This document shows positions 12,120 to 22,699 of a DNA stretch of 60,000 nt, in pieces. Every line of letters starts with the position of its first letter. The stretch's first letter is position 1. Source of the DNA: Hydractinia symbiolongicarpus (lineage: Eukaryota; Cnidaria; Hydrozoa; Anthoathecata; Hydractiniidae); the NCBI RefSeq assembly GCF_029227915.1, contig NC_079881.1, positions 16,841,501 to 16,901,500 on the forward strand, given 5' to 3'. Made by a program: the position numbers and the translations under genes. The notes beneath the pieces are model-generated. The model did no database searches. It was not told the DNA's origin and saw only the letters and a list, made by a program, of their open reading frames with translations.

Positions 12120-13470
12120 TTTATATATGATAAATCACAAGCCGCTACAATAATAATGTCATCGAAGCATAAATTTAAACATTGTGCACACGCATAGTCG
12201 GATTTACCATCTGCTTTTTTAGTAGACATAATAACGCCAAATATGTGATTCCGTTTAAAGCAAGCAGCGCACACAATCCAAACAGGGTTGTCGATCAGCA
12301 CCGATCGAACATGGTGTGTGTTGCGTCACATGCAGATTGTGAATTGTCATCTTCTTCGCTGCTATTATTATCTTTGTTGCTGTTAAATCGCGCTTGTCTT
12401 ACTGCTTTTATTAGCAAACGTTTAGCTTTCTGCTTAGTGGCTTTTCTTTTGATTGGTTCATTTCGTTCTCATTGGACCCGCGAAAAATGGCCAGCGTGTT
12501 TTTTATGGTGTTTCAATGACGATAAGCCGGAAAAAGATATGTACCAGGTCCTATCTTTGGAGAGTGACGACTCCACGTATTACCTCAGTCAAAAGGGAAA
12601 ACGACTCCACTTCTTACCAGTCACATAAGATTGTACAGAGTATCTCTCTCAGAATTTAAGACTTAACTGGTCGAGTTTATCGTTGTGCATGCACTTTGTA
12701 ACTTGTATGAGTTTTAGTTCCGATTATTAATGCACTGACAAGTAACGGATTTCTTACCATATGCAGTTGTATTAAAAGATGGTGAATTCATTTTGTTTTT
12801 GCAGATTCTGGTTTAATGGTTGTAGGATTTTCCTTGAAAAAAGGAAGAATTGTGTCATTTTGGGAGCACATTCTTCAAAGGAGCAATACCTTTAGGACTT
12901 TAAATGTAGGTTTTTCCTTATGCTTGCTACAGTCATTGGAGTTTTCCCCCATGCGCAACGTGAGTATTAGTTGTTGCCATAGCGATATGGGTTGTAATTA
13001 ATTTAAGAGATCGTTGCAATTTTGTATTCAGGTCTCTTTAAAAAGTAAATCGCAATTTCGAATATTAGTATAGCTAATTTCAGAATTGGACCGGGTAAAG
13101 GTGTGCATCTGTTACGTTTTGTTGAAGAATGTGTAAACAGGTCGTTCTACAGTGTATTATGGTTTGAGATTTTAAGGCACAATGTAGGTACATATTGTTG
13201 CTATGGTAACATAAATTTTGGTTGGGTTGAAAAGCCGTTTAGGTGTCAAATGTCGTTTAGCAGCATATAATTACGTGTTTTTGCTCCGTTTATTTTTGTT
13301 ATTAATTTTTCTCCTGTTGGCGTTGGTGTTGTAGTTGTTTTACTTTCTTTGTGTTTCTTTGTGTTTTTGCTAAAAACGTCCTCCTGGTTCACATTCAAAA
13401 TTTGTTTAAGTATTAAGATGACTATATTGAAGTTATAGCTCCTTAATATTAATTTGCTTTTAAGCTGGTC
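12120..13470. other. Non-coding interval, no supported gene
   Basis: The overlapping frames at 12092-12659 on both strands have no convincing domain. The minus frame has CAAC and CAQC pairs that could be a zinc-binding fragment, but nothing supports it further. 12660-13470 shows no feature. Confidence 0.35.
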
Positions 13471-13479
13471 TTACTCTTT

Positions 13480-14110
13480 TTGCAGTAGTTCATTGCGATT
13501 TGTTATCATACGATAATGCATGGCTTGTGACTAAACAATATGTTTTGTGTGGTATGGATGGTAGAAGTTGTAGTGCAATAACGTTCGTTATCAGTAGGTT
13601 TGATGTATAGTTAGTTTTGTTTTGAGGTTTTCCCGTTTCTGGATTAAGATAGACAGTCCATTTCCTCAGCAGAAACTTTGTAAGTGAACTTTATTGTTTG
13701 GTGTACTGAATTGAGATTTGTAAAGAACTCCTTCACTTTGTTTTCTCCATGCGCCCATATGAAGAAAATGTCATCTAAGAAGCGTAGGTAAATTGTAAGA
13801 AGGCCTGGAAACATTTTAATAATGTGTGTTTCTTTAAACAGCCCAAAAGAAGAGATGCAGATGGTGGTGCAACCTTCGTTTCCATAGCAGTTCCTATTAG
13901 TTGTAGAAAAAATTCGTTAAGAAATTAAAAATAGTTGTTTTCCAAATTGAAGGAGAACAGGCTTGTAACTTGTTTATTTGGTGCAAAATGTAGCAGTTGA
14001 TGTTGAAAAATTCCATGAAAGTTTATACACGCGTCCACATCTTCTTTGTGTGGTGTGTTAATATAGAGCAACGTAATGTCTGTCAACACTAACATAGTAA
14101 CATAGTATTT
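13480..14110 (-). pseudogene. Penelope-like reverse transcriptase relic
   Basis: On the minus strand an uninterrupted stretch near 13860-13640 reads PGLLTIYLRFLDDIFFIW, then EFFTNLNSVHQTIKFTY. This is the RT catalytic DD block with the downstream region typical of Penelope elements. Further along (toward 13480) pieces such as YIKPTDNERY continue the match in shifted frames. Upstream (toward 14110) decayed codons continue with stops. It is a truncated, frameshifted copy; no endonuclease part is seen next to it. Confidence 0.7.
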
Positions 14111-14119
14111 TTCTTTATT

Positions 14120-14540
14120 TTCTATAGGTCATTTATGCTTGTGATAAAGTGTTTCGTATCCTTTATATCGGACCTTAGCTTGGACAGAAGTGATTTTGCT
14201 TTCTATGTCTCTGTTGTGTAAATCCACCTCAGTTGTAGACCCTTCCGCCTTTCTCCGAGCGTTACAACGTAAGATGTCGAACGCTAGGAACAACCATTCA
14301 ATATTACTAAACAATATTAGTAAAAGAAAGAAAATTACAAACAAGGAGGACGACCAATCTGCTAAAACTGAGTTATGGAAGACGTTAGCTAATTCTTTGA
14401 AATCTATCGATTCCTCAGCATGTTCCCAAAAGAAAACAAAACAAATGCAGCTAATTTGACAGATCGTGCAACTTTTTTGATCCTAACGAAAACTAAAAAC
14501 ATAATTAAGAAAGAAAAAACAAACATTGTTCATATGTCCA
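14120..14540. other. Interval between Penelope and Harbinger relics
   Basis: Overlapping frames at 14129-14344 (-) and 14190-14459 (+) have no recognised domain. The + frame is rich in charged residues toward its end (DDQSAKTELWKTLANSLKS) and could be a scrap of a transposon accessory protein; this is unsupported. Confidence 0.25.
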
Positions 14541-15317
14541 TGAGTTTAAAATAAAGTCTCTTTAAATGTCCACTTGTAAAGGAAAACGCCATTGCCAAGG
14601 CACACACCCTTCATTCATTAAATACTGCGTAAACTCCTCTCTTACCATATTTGCTTGCTTACTGCTATGACTACTTTTTGCACACGCTAATGAGTGCCAT
14701 TAACTTGAGGGTGGGTCGTTTCTCCAATAACATTCTAATACTTCGCCTGTTTCATGATCTTCGATATCAGCTACACCACTTTTCACTTTTTCATGGTCTA
14801 ATTGAAAAGGCCGTCTGAAAACACGCCAACGGCTTGATAAAATCCCGAAGCCGTTTTCCAAGATTCTTCTCATTCTCGATAGTCGTAATCAAAGACTCTT
14901 TTTTCAACGGTGAAATTTCTTTGTGGGTATGGCCTTATCATGTAAATTGTAAGAGGAAAAGCATCATCACCAGTACATACATACAGTACCTTTTTCACTC
15001 TTCCATGTACTTTAGGTGTACAAACTCTCGCGAATTTAGGCCTCTTTCGCGAAAGTTTATCCTCGCCAAATGTTTCAAATGTAGCCATTCTCGAAAGTTT
15101 ATCTTTAAAAAAAGTTTCAAATTTAGTCATTCGCGAAAGTTTATTTTGCAAAAAAAGATGCCAAAATACGGTAACGGTGGAACTCTCTGTTTGTGAAATG
15201 AAGTAAAGAAAAGTCATGGGAGAATTACCCCGGCTGTTATTTTCACCGGCAGCCAACCGTAATTCAGGAGTTTCCTCACTCTCCACTCTCTTACAGAGCA
15301 ATTAAAATAAGCTAAGC

Positions 15318-15905
15318 AAGGGGGTTGACAATCTGACTTGTCTTTGGGTGTGACGGCCCCACTTTTAACCCCAGTTCATTAGGGAGGCCAAGTTTGTTCA
15401 CTTTGTCTACAGGGTTAACGATCCTGATGTACCCACAGTTATTGTTATAAAAAGCTTTGCAAGGCGGTTTGAAATTTCTTTTTCGGGCCTTCGTGGATTT
15501 ACGCCCACGCATTTTACCCCAGTAACTTCAGGCTGGTCCTGACATAGGGCTGGTCCCAAGCGTCAATTACCTGTGTGAGGCTGAGTGTTGGGATTCCGTA
15601 ACACATGTGGAAATCTACTGCCAGGTTCACAAGCCCTGACGCATGGGTGGTTGTCTGCTCTTATTTATAGTTTTATATTTATATTTATTTGTTTCTTTCT
15701 TTGTTGTATAGCAATTTGTAACTGTCAGTAGGTGTTTGTGATGTAATGTTTATAGAGGGTCTTTAGTTCAATTTGATTCTGCATACTATCCTTGTAAAAA
15801 GGAAGATCTTGCACTGAATATAGATCTCTAGGGGGTGTAACCTCTACAATTCAAAAACAAAAGAGTCAATAGACTAGTTCCATCATTACAGCTTGCTGTT
15901 TTGTT
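15318..15905. repeat. Dispersed repeat, copy B
   Basis: Collinear with 11336-12115 (shared phrases listed there). It lies wholly inside the 2,066-bp element, so either that element picked it up or the repeat inserted into it. The 66-codon minus frame over it is probably chance. Confidence 0.6.
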
Positions 15906-16069
15906 ATCTCACAATCAATTATCGCATCAATTAATTTCAATACAACTTATAACTTTTGTGGGCGGTCTTTCTTTGTTTCGAAACATCGTTCGAATAACCA
16001 ATTGCTTCGATCTTCTACGTTTCGGCGTATTTTTTTTCTCCCTCGGACCAAGCAAAGCGTTTTTTCATT

Positions 16070-16485
16070 TTAAATATCATTCACGAAGGAACCAAGTATA
16101 TCTTCTTCTTCGGGTTCCACGTATTTTTTATTCACAATTTCCAGATATTTCTCAACAAGCTGTGTGTTTTTCAATGTTGCAGCCATTTTGATTGAAATAA
16201 GACAAGGTATTCTCATCCCACCTTGAAGAGGTGAACGACCATTTTGTCTTGATGTTATTACAGCTTCCATAGATGCGCCGCGGTCGAGAAAAAAATTGGT
16301 AAATCTTGATGTATTTTTAGAAGATGTCCCACGATGCTTCTATTTTTTGCCAATGTCTTGATTACAAACTGAGGATTGTTTTTCTCATAGATCCATTTTA
16401 AATTTTCTCTTTCTGTTGAATTCCAAAACTTTCTGTAATAATGAAAGCCACGCACCGCAGCGGTAAAAGAATCGACATTCTTCAT
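16070..16485 (-). pseudogene. HIRAN-like domain fragment, frameshifted
   Basis: The first part (16485-16270) starts MKNVDSFTAAVRGFHYYRKF and continues with EKNNPQF and VGHLLKIH. This is the pattern of a HIRAN-like DNA-binding repeat common in cnidarian and fish proteins. A frame change gives FLDRGASMEAVITS, then RIPCLISIKM and KYLEIVNKKYVEPEEEDIL, matching the usual tail of that module. It is a single-exon fragment inside the nested element, possibly captured. Confidence 0.5.
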
Positions 16486-16581
16486 TTTTCTCCAAAAACT
16501 TTCAAAACTACAACGTCCGTGTCTAAGTACGTATAAAACAACAGAAAAGAAACTCCATCGCAGAACCTAAGTCTAGAGAAG

Positions 16582-16821
16582 TTGCCTTCAATCGATCCAT
16601 TTGAAGAAATCATTCCAATGATGGGTGACAACAGGGATACCAGTGTACGAAATACCTTAATGCTGACAGCCATAGCCAGTTTGACAACGGAGGACCTCAA
16701 AAGCGATATCAGTGACGAAGAAAGTAGCAGTGAAAAAGAATGGTACGATCGCAATGAGGAGGATACTTGTACTGAAAGAAACGCTTTCGATATAACAAAC
16801 AAAGAAATGAATACTATGTAA
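16582..16821 (+). CDS. Short acidic open frame, doubtful
   Basis: 79 codons starting MPSIDPFEEIIPMMGDNRD and ending in an acidic, serine-rich segment (SDISDEESSSEKEW). It has no recognised domain. It lies inside the nested element and runs opposite to the HIRAN-like fragment. It may be a scrap of a transposon protein or chance. Confidence 0.2.
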   Translation: MPSIDPFEEIIPMMGDNRDTSVRNTLMLTAIASLTTEDLKSDISDEESSSEKEWYDRNEEDTCTERNAFDITNKEMNTM

Positions 16822-18235
16822 ATCCATGCTGTGAAGTATAGTTGATAAAGTGTTTCAAACTGATAAAATTCTTTTTTGATTTGAAAAATGATTAATCCTG
16901 GAAATTTTACCATTCGCAAAAGTTTATCCCCGTGAAATGTTTCAAATGTAGCCATTCACAAAAGCTTATACACGCGAAATTTTTAAAAGTTAGCCATTCG
17001 CGAAAATTTATACACGTGAAATATAAAAATTTCGCGAATTTTTGTCTTCGCGAAAGTTTGTACACCTAAAGTAAAGTAAAGCACATGCTCACCATCTACG
17101 TCACCCAGTCCGTTTGGAAAATTTCATCTTTTCCAGATTCCATTTCTTACTTATGGCTTGCCATTGTTCTACGGTATTAGGAGTTTTAAGATATTCTTTT
17201 TCAAACGATTTTAATGTAGCAAGACAAACCTCAGCAATAATGTAGGAATTTGCTTTTCTGATAATTCTAAATGGATATTCCAGGGATCTATATGACTCGC
17301 CACTGGCAAGATACCTGAGCGTCAAGCAACACATTTCCTCAGGTTTAATACATTGACGCATTATTGTGACGTTTAACAAATTCATCATATTGAGCTTTAT
17401 CAATTCTTATGTATTCTCAGAAACCTTTAGAATCTAACCCGCATTAGTTCCTGGAAAATTTTATGACATACTCCCCCTTCATTTCTTCGTTGCATCCACG
17501 GTCTTATCCATTTGCGTTTATTTCCGCTTTTTTTCTTACCTTTTGTATATTCCACATTGTCATCTTCAGGAAGAAGTGAAATAATTGCCAATAATATTTG
17601 TCTTTCCATTTTTATGTTTTCAGAAAAAGTTGCCATGTTGCCATGAAAATTTGAAAAATGTTTTCGTTTTTTTTTTTATAGAGATTTTGCATTTACACAG
17701 ATGTGGCGATAAAATAAAATTTTCGGGCGATTGTAACAAAATTAAATTTGTTACTATCGCCTGAAAATATTATCTCGTGCCCCCGTGGCTTTAATGTTGA
17801 AATTTCTATAATGTTTTTACCGAAAAGACTATATATATGTCTTTCGTTACACCTTCGCTAACGCCGCTTTCACCGTCAATAAAACGATGTTTTCATTCAA
17901 TCGTCTGAATAAATGTCCAATATATGTCCAATATGTCATTGAATATCGTCTGAACAATTTCCAAATACCACGTGTTGCAATAAAACCTTGCTTAACTTGA
18001 TAGGGAACTGTCCATATTGAATGAAATCATGTGTGATAATCTTTCCAATAATAGTAAGCTCGTTTGGATCAACAGTTGGCGATGGAACACGCTGACGACT
18101 ACTGATGAATAAAAATTGGCATATATGTCTTTCAACACTCATCCATAAAGTGGACCAATGTATTTATTTTGTTTGGAAATATCGAAAATTAAACTTTCAT
18201 CATCAGGTCTTAAAACAAGATAAAAACAGTTAAAA

Positions 18236-18265
18236 ACTAGTGTGGTTATGATGAACCACACTAGT
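18236..18265. repeat. 12-bp perfect hairpin
   Basis: ACTAGTGTGGTT (18236-18247), loop ATGATG, then AACCACACTAGT (18254-18265). A following ATCATAACC can pair with the loop side (GGTTATGAT), giving an alternative fold. Purpose unknown. Confidence 0.8.
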
Positions 18266-19145
18266 GGGGTTAATCATAACCACCTTCGCTAACTCATCAG
18301 ATAACAATTTTTCCTATTTCTTTTTATTTTTTGTTTTCTTTTGTTTGACTCTTCGTATGCTTTATCAATTTCAGTACGCAATTCTTGTCTCACTTCTAAC
18401 GTTGTAATTAGTTGGGAGTTCTATAAAAGTCAAGTGGTAAATACTTTCTTGTCACGTTACATATGCACAGATGACACCGAGACTGTATTGTGATTTAAAT
18501 TCTTTCCTTTAATTATATAACCCTTAGAGAACGCAACTTTTTTCTTAATTGTACTTACTTGGACACGATCATTAGATTCATCCTGTTTTCCTCTCGGGGT
18601 TCACGTTGTAAATAACATCTGCTCAAAATCTTCACTGTCATCGCCGTCAATATAGCTTCAGGTAAGGTACAAAATGTTCTTCTTGATTTGGTGATAAGAT
18701 GGAACCTAAAAGGTGCTTTCAACCTGCAGGTTTTCGTATACAGCTCTACGGAAAATGGCTTTTCTTCATCATGATAGTAATATTTTCTTCCAAATCATTC
18801 ATAACCAGCCAAACTGAAAATAAACTTGCTTTCTTGGCCTTTGCAACTTTTTTTATTTGGCAAATATAGGACCTTTGTTATGGCCATCAACTCAGACAAT
18901 GATGTATCGTTGTTTACTGATTTGCCTGCCACCACCGCCGACCTCGCGTACTTGTGAATACCTCTCTTTGCTTGCATCGAAATTGATGCCAGCTGTATTG
19001 TAATGTAAGCTCGTTTTTTTTTTTCGTTTTGCATGGAGATCATTGCTGCTATTCGGTTTGGCTGTATGCACTAAATTTTGCAATAGCTCGGAGTTCGTTG
19101 TTTTCTTCGACTGGGAAATTTGTCAATCAGCAAGTACATTTCACC

Positions 19146-19186
19146 GAGAGCCAGTTTCATTCACAAAGAATGAAACTGGCTTTCTC
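19146..19186. repeat. 13-bp hairpin with extended stem
   Basis: GCCAGTTTCATTC (19150-19162) pairs perfectly with GAATGAAACTGGC (19168-19180) around ACAAA; flanking GAGA and TTTCTC extend the stem with a small bulge. Confidence 0.75.
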
Positions 19187-19974
19187 GATTTCCATTTCGT
19201 TACCTGAAAAATTCCATTGTCGAACTAACTTTTTTTAGAACGAAAGCTGCGAAAGACATTAACTTGGAAAGAAAACAAAACACCGAAAATATCCACCTTT
19301 GCAGTCTTTGCATTCCTTGTTGTGGCTGCTTCAACATCCTCTTTAAAAGGACAAAAACTCCGAAAATATAAATTCTTTTAAGTATAAGCACTAATTCATG
19401 CCCACTAACTATATTTTGTAGTTGAATACACCGATAAATAACCTGGGGAACTAACCTCTGGATCTGTCGTATTTTCCGCCATCTTCAATAGTTGTTTAAA
19501 TCGTGAAAAGCAGAACTTTCGTTTCTATTCAGTCATTATTTTTTTGAACTTAACAATAAACAATGATGTCAATCTAATAAAGCGCCACTTTTTTTATTAC
19601 TCATCAAATATTTTTATCAAGTGTCATTTTTAATCGAAAAAAACAACACTTAAAAATAGAAGCTTACAGCAACATTTAAGGCAAAATTTCGATGTGTCGG
19701 GCAGAAATTTGTCCAGATAAGATCATACAATGCACCCAGTGATATAACTACATAAACAAGCTTTAAACAAAAAGCATTCTTCTTATAGCAAGTAAATATT
19801 CCAGGCTTACTATTATAAAATTCAATAAGCACAAACGAAATATTTCCTTTGAAAAACAATAGATTTAATCTTGACTAGTACTGGCTTATATCAGTATGTA
19901 AAAATGTAAAGCGTCATAGGATTCCTTCTAAAACAATCAAACCTCCTGGAAAATGTATTATATCTCTTATATAA

Positions 19975-20700
19975 TACCTTAAGGGAAGAACTCATTTGCG
20001 GAAAAAATTTTGTGCGGAATTTATTTTTGCAGATGAGTGACCAAAAATGGCATATTTTGCTAAATAACTACCTCAAAAGAGATATTGCGGAATAAATTTT
20101 ATCAAAGAAATATCAAAAATATTTCTACATGGATTCTCCTCCACAGATCACTTCTCTTCGTCACTATCATCTTCGCTATTGTAGGTAACAAAACTTGCCT
20201 TCTCTACAGGATCGAATTTGTCTTGTCCAATCAGCAATGAATATGCTTCAGTGTTCTCCAATGGATCGATTGCATCAAAAGGATCAAGGTTCGGTAGACC
20301 CCTTGACCCTTCTTCTATAGATTTTGTTATGCCAGATGCTTTTTATCCATTTGAAATGATGTCTTGACCTTTTTGAGAGCTTAGACAATCGCAAAGCATC
20401 ACAATCCATCTTGCTTGTAAATGTGTCAGAATCGACAGTTTCAACTTTTAGGCAAAGTCCGCAAAAAAAGGTCTTTAAATGTAAAGCGAAGTCAACATAT
20501 TGATTCTTTACGCATGATGTTTTTTGAAAAATTTGCGGAAATTATATTTTCGGGTGAAAAATTTCAAACATTCTGCGAAATTTATTTTTGCGGAACACCA
20601 AAATTTCTTCACTTCTGCGGGTTTAAATTTCGCGGTTTGGGAAAATCCGTAAAAGTTCCCTACAAAATTTCTGCCGCAAATAATTTCTTCCCTTTAGGTA
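19975..20700. mobile_element. MITE with TACCTTAAGGGAAGAA ends, 726 bp
   Basis: The left end TACCTTAAGGGAAGAA and right end TTCTTCCCTTTAGGTA are inverted repeats with one mismatch. Subterminal sequence is rich in TTTGCGGAAATT-type words on both sides, in opposite orientation. Termini match the small MITE at 10037-10149. The central part (20150-20400) has no intact frame; the 109-codon frame at the right end is built of the repeat. Confidence 0.8.
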
Positions 20701-20746
20701 CAAACGAAATGCAGTCTCATTCAAACAACGCATTGATGAATTGTAA

Positions 20747-22690
20747 TTAAACTACAAATGAAGATTGATATCGGAAAAACTTGAATACACAACACTTTCT
20801 CGATAAGGTTTTCTTGAACGAAATCAGCTTGTATTTTCTGGTTGAACCAACCACCAGCAACACGTGAAAGTGCCCTTTCAGACATCTTTGACCAGCACCA
20901 ACTGTCACACCATATTTATCATAAATATCTACAGTTGCACCAAATTCTTTCACAATTTCGAAAAACCAAACTGTGTCAACAGACGTTCTGTCAGATGAAA
21001 TAGCACAACCTGTTCCAGGGAGAAGAAAAATCCTTACCTTCTACACTCACTTCATCACTAGAAAATTCTTTATTATCTGAACGAATGTGGCTTCCAGCGA
21101 GTGTAGACACATTCAGAAGGTACTCTTCAAATACAGAGCATTGACCATGCTCTTCTCGGCACAATCCACAAACGCACAATCTAGGAGCAGCTTTAATAGT
21201 AGAAGAAAAAGGTGAAAATAGTATCACTTGAAACTTGCTGGAACCTTGGATAGTATTGAAGATCTTTGTTTTGTTCTTTCTTTTTTCAACTCGCCTGCCT
21301 TATTTTTTCGATGATATATTTCGTATTGTCTTTATGTGAATATTTTTCATCCAAAAAGTTGACCATATCTTTGCATTTGTTAATAGTGATCCAGCAGCAA
21401 TTTCTCTCCTTACAATTACTTTGGCTAATCCCCCAACGTGGTGGACTTTTTCTGTTCCGTGGCCAGTCACACCATAAAATAATAACACGAATAATTTTGA
21501 TTTCATTTTTGTCAGCAATTCCCTGCCTGTCAGTAAAGTGCTGTGCACCCGAGTTTAAGTTGTACCCATCAAGAATCTTTTCAATAGCAACTTTAACAAA
21601 CTTCTGGTCATGTTTCTTATCGTCTGAGAAATATGGATATTACTGATTTAATCCACAATGTTTCAGGATACCTGAATGAACTGTTACTTGATCGTGGCAT
21701 GATTGAGGCTCATACTGAATCAGGACAGCATAGTTTTCAGAGATGTCAATGTCCAAAAAAAATTCATATTGTTCCCTTAAGATTTTAATGACGCAACGGT
21801 AATGTATCAAATGGCTCCTATGGTTGATGTACTTCGGAAGCAAGTTAGACAGGAAGTTGATGATGAAGTTTGGAGTAGCAGGTGTTACAACAGACTTAAG
21901 ACGACTGACAACTTTACCAGCACGGGTGGTAATATCAATTTTCTTAAAATGCATAAAGCTTACAGTAACTTTATCATGATCTTGACTGCTAATTTTTGAA
22001 AGGAAGTCATCCCAGTTTTGTTGTATGTATTCACAAAGTTGACATGTTGATGTAACGCTTTACCAATCAATGTAGGTACCAAATCAATGTTCTGCATCTT
22101 GCTTCACTCGATAAGTGCTTTTAAAGCCAAATGAGAATGAAGGTGCAATTTTATCACCACATTTCATGTCATTTGTTGTTGCACTGTGAACATAGAATGG
22201 CTTCTGTAAATAAAATGTTCTGAAGGAGAATTTATTGATTTCAAAGGTGTTTATAAAGGAATAGTAAAACTCTCAAAAGGTGATATTAATGATTCCCCCT
22301 GATAATTAATTTTTACGATGTCAAAAAACTTTAAACAAGACTGAATCTTAGCTTTGTTACGCATTTTTACCTTAGCTGGACGTGATGTAAGCGATGATAG
22401 TGTACTTTTAACATGCCGGTAGTCCCAAGTTGCTTGCCTTGTTTCAAAATAAACCATTGTCCTGCCACTCTTGCTCGGCTTCACATAATCCACATTTGTT
22501 ATTTCCAACTGCTGGGTAGACAAGTTAAGAATATCAATTTGACCATCCTTCTGAAAGTTGAAGGTTTTGATTGATTGGCATACTTTGGCGTCAGTGCACA
22601 TTTGGATCTTCGTTTGTGGTGTGTTTGACGATATTATTTCAGGAAGAAGTGGTTTTCGGTGGGGTCATAGAAATTAAAGTGTTTGGAGTT
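20747..22690 (-). pseudogene. Decayed transposase-like gene (D-x-SENY / GG motif family)
   Basis: On the minus strand, 22601-22251 is a 116-codon frame (MCTDAKVCQSIKTF...). 21954-21640 reads REQYEFFLDIDISENYAV and HDQVTVHSGILKHC. Past a frame change, 21548-21300 reads LFYGVTGHGTEKVHHVGG. These are the conserved blocks of an uncharacterised RNase H-like protein family spread in cnidarian and fish genomes: an Asp followed by SENY, then H-G-x-x-K-x-x-x-x-GG. The remaining frames (21227-20991 and 20953-20747) continue as C-terminal scraps. Repeated frame changes indicate a pseudogene or an unresolved multi-exon gene. Confidence 0.5.
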
Positions 22691-22699
22691 TTATAAATA

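Larger units (their letters stand above)
15008..17073. mobile_element. 2,066-bp inverted-repeat element nested in the Harbinger relic
   Basis: The 18-bp ends TACTTTAGGTGTACAAAC (15008-15025) and GTTTGTACACCTAAAGTA (17056-17073) are perfect inverted repeats; the outer TA may be a target duplication. Both subterminal regions carry several copies of a TTCGCGAAAGTTTATnC word with CAAATGTAGCCATTC, in opposite orientation at the two ends. Inside lie a copy of the dispersed repeat and a HIRAN-like fragment. No transposase of its own is seen, so it is non-autonomous. Confidence 0.82.
14560..17636 (-). pseudogene. PIF/Harbinger transposase relic, split by an insertion
   Basis: The N-terminal part (17636-17427) has KWIRPWMQRRNEGG, then 17403-17101 has LTLRYLASGESYRSLEYP and YLKTPNTVEQW. 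A frame change leads to FPNGLGDVDGEHVLYF, the region of the first catalytic Asp. At 17073 the match stops at the edge of an inserted element and resumes past its other edge (15007) with KKVLYVCTGDDAFPL and YPQRNF. Decayed pieces follow, such as ENGFGILSSRWRVF and, near 14600, NEG.VPWQW, a typical Harbinger C-terminus. About 100 residues between the two blocks are missing. Frameshifts and stops make it non-functional. Intact relatives are nuclear DDE nucleases of the HARBI1 type. Confidence 0.85.
17820..19484 (-). pseudogene. Possible HECT-type gene remnant with spliced N-terminus
   Basis: An ATG at 19484 reads MAENTTDPE and ends on a GTTAGT donor. Another piece near 19340-19300 gives EDVEAATTRNAKTAK. 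A frame at 19043-18795 has KKRAYITIQLASISMQ, and 18142-17936 reads SVERHICQFLF, then IGKIITHDFIQYGQFPIKL and VVFGNCSDDI. The last piece recalls degenerate HECT-like domains common in cnidarians. Stops and frame changes separate the pieces, and the exon model is not complete. Alternatively these are unrelated scraps. Confidence 0.3.

Noticed and set aside
12182-12628. 148-codon plus frame with a Leu/Ser run
   Set aside because: Low-complexity middle, no domain, and a competing minus frame; coding not supported.
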